Shown here piece after piece: positions 6,459 through 10,288 of a stretch of 10,288 nucleotides of DNA; position 1 is the first letter of the stretch; every line of letters begins with the position of its first letter. A program made the position numbers and the translations under genes. Origin of the DNA: Gammaproteobacteria bacterium. Lineage in GTDB: Bacteria > Pseudomonadota > Gammaproteobacteria > Chromatiales > Chromatiaceae. The notes under the pieces were generated by a model. That model was not told where the DNA came from. It saw nothing but the letters and a program-made list of their open reading frames with translations, and searched no databases. The stretch is taken from assembly GCA_024644505.1 (NCBI GenBank), contig JAHEHQ010000068.1, positions 1 through 10,288 of the forward strand. The letters are read 5' to 3'.

Positions 6459-8816
6459 TTATTTACCAAAGGGTTTTTTCAGAAGGTTAAGTACAGTATC
6501 GAGCGTGCGGTCAACGAACGGCAGTTCAGACCGTTCCATGATTTTCGCTTTGCCCCTGGAAAGTTGCCGTGCCAGGATATCCAGGGGAGTCACCAGCGCC
6601 TGAACCCCTGATCTGTCAACGAACATGTAGTTACGGGTGACAGGGCTGTACCACGAAAGTTTCAGTTGGTGCGTTCTGCCTTTTTTGTCCTCAATCTCGA
6701 ACCAGGTTCCGAACTTGAGTTTCCTCAGCAGGTCCGCCATTTCCTTGTCAGGCCCCGATAGCGGCCTGGTGGGTTTTTCGGTCTGGGCCTTTTTCGGGCG
6801 CTGCCATTCGGGTTGTGTTTCCGGTCTGTGATCGTCGGGCGGGATCTCTTTCACCGGCGCACCAGGATCGAGAAAGGAGGTTAAAAGCTCAAACAGAGCC
6901 TGCAGGTCCGGTTGATGAAAATCTCCCATCGAGGACAAACCGTCCTCGATGCGCCGCTTTAGCTCCGGCAGAGAGGCTTTCAGGCTCGCCCGCATCTCCG
7001 GTTTTTCCCGGGAATCACAGATCCAGATGACGTCATCGATGACCTTGGTAACCTCCTGCCATTCCGATGTCACCTCGATATTCGGATCCCGCAGCAGCAT
7101 CAGGATCATCTTGTCCAGCCAGGCACGGTTGATAAATCGCTCCACCGCCACCGGGAAGCGTCGTTTGCCGATCTGCTTGAGAATAATCTGCTGGCCGCGA
7201 TTGCGGGCATTCTCCAGACGTTCCCGTCCCTTGGCCGCTTCCTGTGCGCGGGCCTCGACCACCTTGGATTTCTGCGCCAGATCATTGATCTGTTTATTGA
7301 GCCGTTCCAGGATGACGTGGAATATCTCGATGTTGTCCCTGAAGTCTGAAAGGATGAGATTGACGGCTTCCTGCATGGGATAATAGATACCCCTGCGAAG
7401 GTCATCTTCATCGATCCATTGTCTGCCCGCATCCATCATCGTGTTGAGCAGTCTGCGGGCCACGTGCCGGGTATCGATGAGGAAATGATGGTCGATAATG
7501 GCGACCTTCAGGTAGGGCGTATGAAGATGGCTTATCAATGCCTTGGCGATATTGGGCAGCTCATCTTCATTGAGCACGTGCTCGAACAGCATGCCAACCA
7601 GTTCAATGGTATCCAGGTCGGCACTCGGGATCGTGTTTCTGTCGACCTCCCTGAACAACTGTTCCCTTTCAATGGCAAGCTGTTCCTTGACCTTCGACAG
7701 CAGTTCTTCGCCGATCGGGACAACCGCGGGACGTTCGCTCTCTTTTTCGACTACCGGGAGGAATCCGGCACTCTGCGGCGGCTGGATATCCGTGATCGCG
7801 GTAACCAGTCCGGGGGTGTCCACCATCGGTCGTCTGGGCACGTCGGGGTTGACGTCCGGGTGCTGCGAATACCTGGGATCCTGGCGGCGACGATCGGTCA
7901 ACAGGTCCCTGATCGACGCGAATACCTCTTCACCCAGCGAAAGGCCTCCTGTGCCTTCGGCATGCATCTGCTGCTCACCGGGTGGGGCATATTGATTTTG
8001 CCCCGCTTCCCTGCGATGACCTGCGGAATCCGGTTGCGTCTGCGCCGGGTATCCAGTGGTGGGCTGACCCTGCGCGAGCCAGGGTTCCTCTTCACCGGTT
8101 ATCTCATCCTGGGGCTGTGGCTGGGGCTTGTTGGGATTCCTCGGGGCTTCGAATTTGAGATTGGGGAACAGCCCCGCTTCCACCAGCTTTTCATTGAATT
8201 CACTATACAGACCGCTCAGCTTGCGCATGACGAACTTGTTGAACAGCGCGTACATGATGAGCAGGATGCCGCTGTCGAAACCGAATTCCGCGGCTGCCTT
8301 CTGTATTGCGGAGGCGATGTGTACAGGGCCCGCCGGAATGTCCTTCTCTTCGAGCTTATTACCGCCGTTGATCATTGAGAGCCGCTGGCGCAGGGCATGG
8401 AGTTCCTGGAAACAGTCGTTGTTCACATTCTCGATCATGTTTCTCAGGGAAAGCTGCTGATTGAGATCGTTGTCGTCGACCAGTTCCAGTCCACTGGTTT
8501 CCTCGCGCTGGGAATCCAGAAGGGCGGTGCTATAGCTGATGGGCTGCTGTTTGGAAAACTCGGTGAATCCTCTCGAGATCTCTTCCCGGAATACCTGTTC
8601 CACCAGTTCTCTGTTGGTGGTCACGATGCTTATGGCATCCACAAACTGGAACTGACTCTGATTGGTGTCCGCCTGATCGATAAAATCCAGAAGGGCGGGC
8701 TCCACGTGGTCGAACATCTCCGCTATCAGGTTTCCCAGGGTGACCAGGGACATGTCCCTGCACTCCTGCATGACAGGGAGGTAACGCTGCTGCTGATTTG
8801 AACGGCTTTCAGCCAA
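6459..8816 (-). CDS. DUF1631 domain-containing protein (about 785 aa)
   Basis: Large protein of the DUF1631 family of unknown function, sometimes misnamed thymidine phosphorylase in databases. No signal peptide or membrane segment is seen, so it is probably cytoplasmic. The N-terminal part (about 1-220) is mostly helical. A long Pro/Gln/Glu-rich linker follows (about 225-365, starting NPNKPQPQPQ), then a second helical block (about 365-650) with a coiled-coil-like stretch, a short charged linker (about 655-690), and a C-terminal module of about 95 residues (DKEMADLLRKLKFGTWFEIE...) that looks like a small beta-rich domain. Start: TTG at 8816 is chosen because GGAG (8825-8828) lies 8 nt before it. 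GTG at 8822 is too close to that site, and GTG at 8873 would add 19 residues overlapping the previous gene. It follows the 72-aa gene by 28 bp and is coupled to the PilZ gene after it, so the three look like one operon. A role in c-di-GMP-linked surface or motility control is inference from this context. Confidence 0.88.
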   Translation of the reverse strand: MAESRSNQQQRYLPVMQECRDMSLVTLGNLIAEMFDHVEPALLDFIDQADTNQSQFQFVDAISIVTTNRELVEQVFREEISRGFTEFSKQQPISYSTALLDSQREETSGLELVDDNDLNQQLSLRNMIENVNNDCFQELHALRQRLSMINGGNKLEEKDIPAGPVHIASAIQKAAAEFGFDSGILLIMYALFNKFVMRKLSGLYSEFNEKLVEAGLFPNLKFEAPRNPNKPQPQPQDEITGEEEPWLAQGQPTTGYPAQTQPDSAGHRREAGQNQYAPPGEQQMHAEGTGGLSLGEEVFASIRDLLTDRRRQDPRYSQHPDVNPDVPRRPMVDTPGLVTAITDIQPPQSAGFLPVVEKESERPAVVPIGEELLSKVKEQLAIEREQLFREVDRNTIPSADLDTIELVGMLFEHVLNEDELPNIAKALISHLHTPYLKVAIIDHHFLIDTRHVARRLLNTMMDAGRQWIDEDDLRRGIYYPMQEAVNLILSDFRDNIEIFHVILERLNKQINDLAQKSKVVEARAQEAAKGRERLENARNRGQQIILKQIGKRRFPVAVERFINRAWLDKMILMLLRDPNIEVTSEWQEVTKVIDDVIWICDSREKPEMRASLKASLPELKRRIEDGLSSMGDFHQPDLQALFELLTSFLDPGAPVKEIPPDDHRPETQPEWQRPKKAQTEKPTRPLSGPDKEMADLLRKLKFGTWFEIEDKKGRTHQLKLSWYSPVTRNYMFVDRSGVQALVTPLDILARQLSRGKAKIMERSELPFVDRTLDTVLNLLKKPFGK

Positions 8817-8824
8817 GGTCACTT

Positions 8825-8828
8825 CTCC
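8825..8828 (-). promoter_or_regulatory. Ribosome binding site supporting the TTG start of the DUF1631 gene
   Basis: GGAG on the minus strand is 8 nt from TTG 8816 but only 2 nt from GTG 8822. No comparable site precedes GTG 8873. Confidence 0.6.
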
Positions 8829-8844
8829 AGTTTTTATCGAGCAC

Positions 8845-9063
8845 CTAATCGTCACCCTCGACAGGCGCCTCACGGGGGGTCAGCAGAAGTCTTTCAGCCT
8901 CTATCTCGCTGCTGGCATGGATCAGACGGACGAGGGCGTCGTCGTCTTTTGCCTGTTCGGCTCTGATTTCTCTCACTCTGTCCCGTGCCTCCCTGTATTT
9001 GGCATGTTGGTCCAGACGCTGAAGCTTGTTGCCCTCGCTGATGCGGTAGACGTAGTACGGCAT
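8845..9063 (-). CDS. Small uncharacterised protein (72 aa), MPYYVYRI-type
   Basis: Not a named gene. The product begins MPYYVYRISEGNKLQRL, a pattern I associate with small conserved hypothetical proteins of gammaproteobacteria. A short beta-like start is followed by a long, highly charged helix (about residues 20-65, rich in Arg, Glu, Asp and Ala), without cysteines or membrane segments. The ATG at 9063 has a perfect GGAGG 5 nt upstream; an in-frame GTG at 9069 would overlap that site. It ends 28 bp before the probable TTG start of the DUF1631 gene, on the same strand, and likely heads the operon with DUF1631 and PilZ. No convincing promoter was found in the region of about 150 bp upstream. 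Function unknown. Confidence 0.82.
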   Translation of the reverse strand: MPYYVYRISEGNKLQRLDQHAKYREARDRVREIRAEQAKDDDALVRLIHASSEIEAERLLLTPREAPVEGDD

Positions 9064-9068
9064 ATCCA

Positions 9069-9073
9069 CCTCC
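9069..9073 (-). promoter_or_regulatory. Ribosome binding site of the 72-aa gene
   Basis: GGAGG on the minus strand 5 nt before ATG 9063; it overlaps and so excludes the GTG at 9069. Confidence 0.8.
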
Positions 9074-9180
9074 GGTTTAGTTGAAAATTCAATCGCAAAA
9101 GAATATCACGTCCGGATGGGCCGTTACATATTCAAGCTATGGATCCCTGGACAATAGCGGCAGTTAACCGGTTTTCTAGA

Positions 9181-9215
9181 GATATCCCCGAAAATATCCC
9201 TTTTCGGCGGGTATC
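9181..9215 (-). terminator. Hairpin at the 3' end of the RND pump gene, possible terminator
   Basis: GATATCCCCGAAAA (9181-9194) pairs with TTTTCGGCGGGTATC (9201-9215) across a 6-nt loop, with one bulged base and one small mismatch. The stem contains the first bases of the stop codon of the RND gene. No U run follows on either strand, so it is at best a weak rho-independent terminator or a 3'-end protecting hairpin. Confidence 0.5.
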
Positions 9216-10288
9216 ATTTGGCAGCCCGCGGCTTCTCGAAACCTATCAGAAAAGCCAGAAGGGAAGGTACCACGAACAGTGTCAGCAGGGTGGAAACCGC
9301 CAGGCCGCCCAGTATGACGCTGCCAAGGCCCCGGTAGAGTTCTGTTCCGGACCCCTGGGCAAGGACCAGGGGCATGAGACCGAACAGGCTGGTTGTCGTA
9401 CTCATGAAAATGGGGCGAATACGCGTCCTCACGGAGTGGCGGAGGGCGGTCATGCCTTCCATTTCTCCGTAGCGAACGTTGTTCAGGGTCTGATGCACGA
9501 TCAGGATGGCGTTGTTCACCACTGCACCCACCAGGATGATAAACCCGAGCATAACCAGGATATCGAAGGGTTGAGGAGCCAGGAACCTGTCTGTTATCGC
9601 CAGTCCGATAAAGCCACCCGCCGCCGCCAGCGGAACCGAGAACAAGATGATCAGCGGGTAGATGTAGCTGCTGAAAAGGGCCGACATCAGCAGGTAGGTG
9701 ATAACCACGGCGAGGACGAAGTTCCATTGCAGGGCCAGCCGGGTTTCCGTGAGTTTGTCCGCATTGCCGCCGGTGGAGATCCTGACGCCCTCGAGCCCGC
9801 CCTGTTGCTGCAGTTTGGGTACCAGATCCTCGGAGACCAGCTCCATGGCTGTTTGCAGGGGCACATCGTCAGGGGGCGTGACCTGGAGCCGGATGTTGCG
9901 GTTGCGTTCCAGATGATCGATCTGGGTCATGCCCTGCCCATACTCCAGATCCACCAGGTCGCGAAGCTGTACGAGTTCCCCGTAGGCATTGGTGATCTCG
10001 CTGTCGAGAAGGGTCTCCGGTGTGATGTCACCCGTATGACCGCTGTTGACGATCAGGTCCATCGCCTTTTCACCGTCCGGCTTGTATTCACCGATCTTGC
10101 GCCCGTTCATCAGGACGTCGATGTAGATCCCCACTTCCTGTTCTGTGAGACCGTTCGCCACCACCCAGGAACGGTCCGGGATCAGGTTGGCCTCGGGGTA
10201 GCTGATCTCCAGGGAGGGCACCGGCCTGACCTGGGCCTCGGGGATGGCCTGTTTGAGCATGCCGAACAGGGTGCGGGCGGCGGCGACG
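9214..10288 (-). CDS. RND efflux pump inner-membrane subunit, C-terminal third (partial)
   Basis: Resistance-nodulation-division transporter of the HAE1/AcrB type, the proton-driven inner-membrane part of a tripartite efflux system. Only the C-terminal 357 or so residues of a usual length of about 1030 are in the window; the frame is open to the right edge, so the ATG at 10260 is internal. The first half is periplasmic porter/docking domain. Then come hydrophobic segments WNFVLAVVITYLLMSALF and SYIYPLIILFSVPLAAAGGF, followed by FDILVMLGFIILVGAVVNNA, RIRPIFMSTTTSLFGLMPLV and GSVILGGLAVSTLLTLFVVP. The GFIILVGAVVNNAI and RIRPI.MT/S motifs are RND hallmarks. The protein ends FEKPRAAK. No adaptor or outer-membrane gene follows; the adaptor probably lies upstream, outside the window. 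The substrate cannot be told from this part. Confidence 0.93.
   Translation of the reverse strand, partial: VAAARTLFGMLKQAIPEAQVRPVPSLEISYPEANLIPDRSWVVANGLTEQEVGIYIDVLMNGRKIGEYKPDGEKAMDLIVNSGHTGDITPETLLDSEITNAYGELVQLRDLVDLEYGQGMTQIDHLERNRNIRLQVTPPDDVPLQTAMELVSEDLVPKLQQQGGLEGVRISTGGNADKLTETRLALQWNFVLAVVITYLLMSALFSSYIYPLIILFSVPLAAAGGFIGLAITDRFLAPQPFDILVMLGFIILVGAVVNNAILIVHQTLNNVRYGEMEGMTALRHSVRTRIRPIFMSTTTSLFGLMPLVLAQGSGTELYRGLGSVILGGLAVSTLLTLFVVPSLLAFLIGFEKPRAAK

Noticed and set aside
8050..8150. Pro/Gln-rich coding tract seen as a possible repeat array
   Set aside because: It is a low-complexity protein linker without regular repeat units at DNA level.
7419..8378. 319-codon open frame on the plus strand
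   Set aside because: Antisense to the DUF1631 gene, with no recognisable domain; the minus strand has the ribosome site and operon context.
9074..9180. Promoter upstream of the 72-aa gene
   Set aside because: TTGTCC, TTGAAT and TGATATTCT occur but no pair has acceptable boxes and spacing, so none is called.

Overview
This is a stretch of bacterial chromosome with an ordinary housekeeping layout. The gene set (long HrpA-type helicase with a DUF3418 tail, YchJ, DUF1631, single-domain PilZ, DUF4124 lytic transglycosylase, RND pump), the moderately high GC by eye and the sigma-28 promoter style all suggest a flagellated gammaproteobacterium. A free-living sulfur-oxidiser-like lineage is possible, but the sequence does not prove it. 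There are no RNA genes, no CRISPR array, no phage genes and no intact insertion sequence.

Layout. Positions 1-3768 (+) hold nearly all of hrpA, cut at its 5' end by the window edge. It converges on a short Prx5-type peroxiredoxin (3790-4266, -). Right upstream of the peroxiredoxin ribosome-binding site is a 159-bp palindromic MITE-like element (4286-4444) flanked by TAA on both sides. Next comes a rho-independent terminator (4453-4484, -), which closes a 63-aa cysteine-rich protein gene (4540-4731, -) with a good sigma-70 promoter (4775-4803). Divergent from it is ychJ (4919-5407, +). After ychJ, a near-perfect sigma-28 (FliA) promoter (5422-5448) drives a secreted lytic transglycosylase (to 6132, +). 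This meets, tail to tail and 3 bp apart, a minus-strand cluster: a 72-aa conserved-looking small protein (8845-9063), a large DUF1631 protein (6459-8816, probable TTG start) and a PilZ protein (6136-6456) that starts 2 nt after the DUF1631 stop. The window ends in the C-terminal third of an RND efflux pump (9214->10288, -), whose stop codon lies in a strong hairpin.

How the genes relate. Most are independent housekeeping units: RNA helicase, peroxide removal, SEC-C protein. The 6.1-9.1 kb region is the least explained. A probable c-di-GMP receptor (PilZ) is coupled to a DUF1631 protein of unknown function, beside a lytic transglycosylase that appears to belong to the late flagellar regulon. 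A motility or cell-surface theme is a reasonable inference, not shown by the sequence alone. The best leads are the sigma-28 promoter, which also changes the start call of the transglycosylase, the MITE that has become the leader of the peroxiredoxin gene, and the DUF1631-PilZ pair. I see no strong case for a wholly new multi-gene system.
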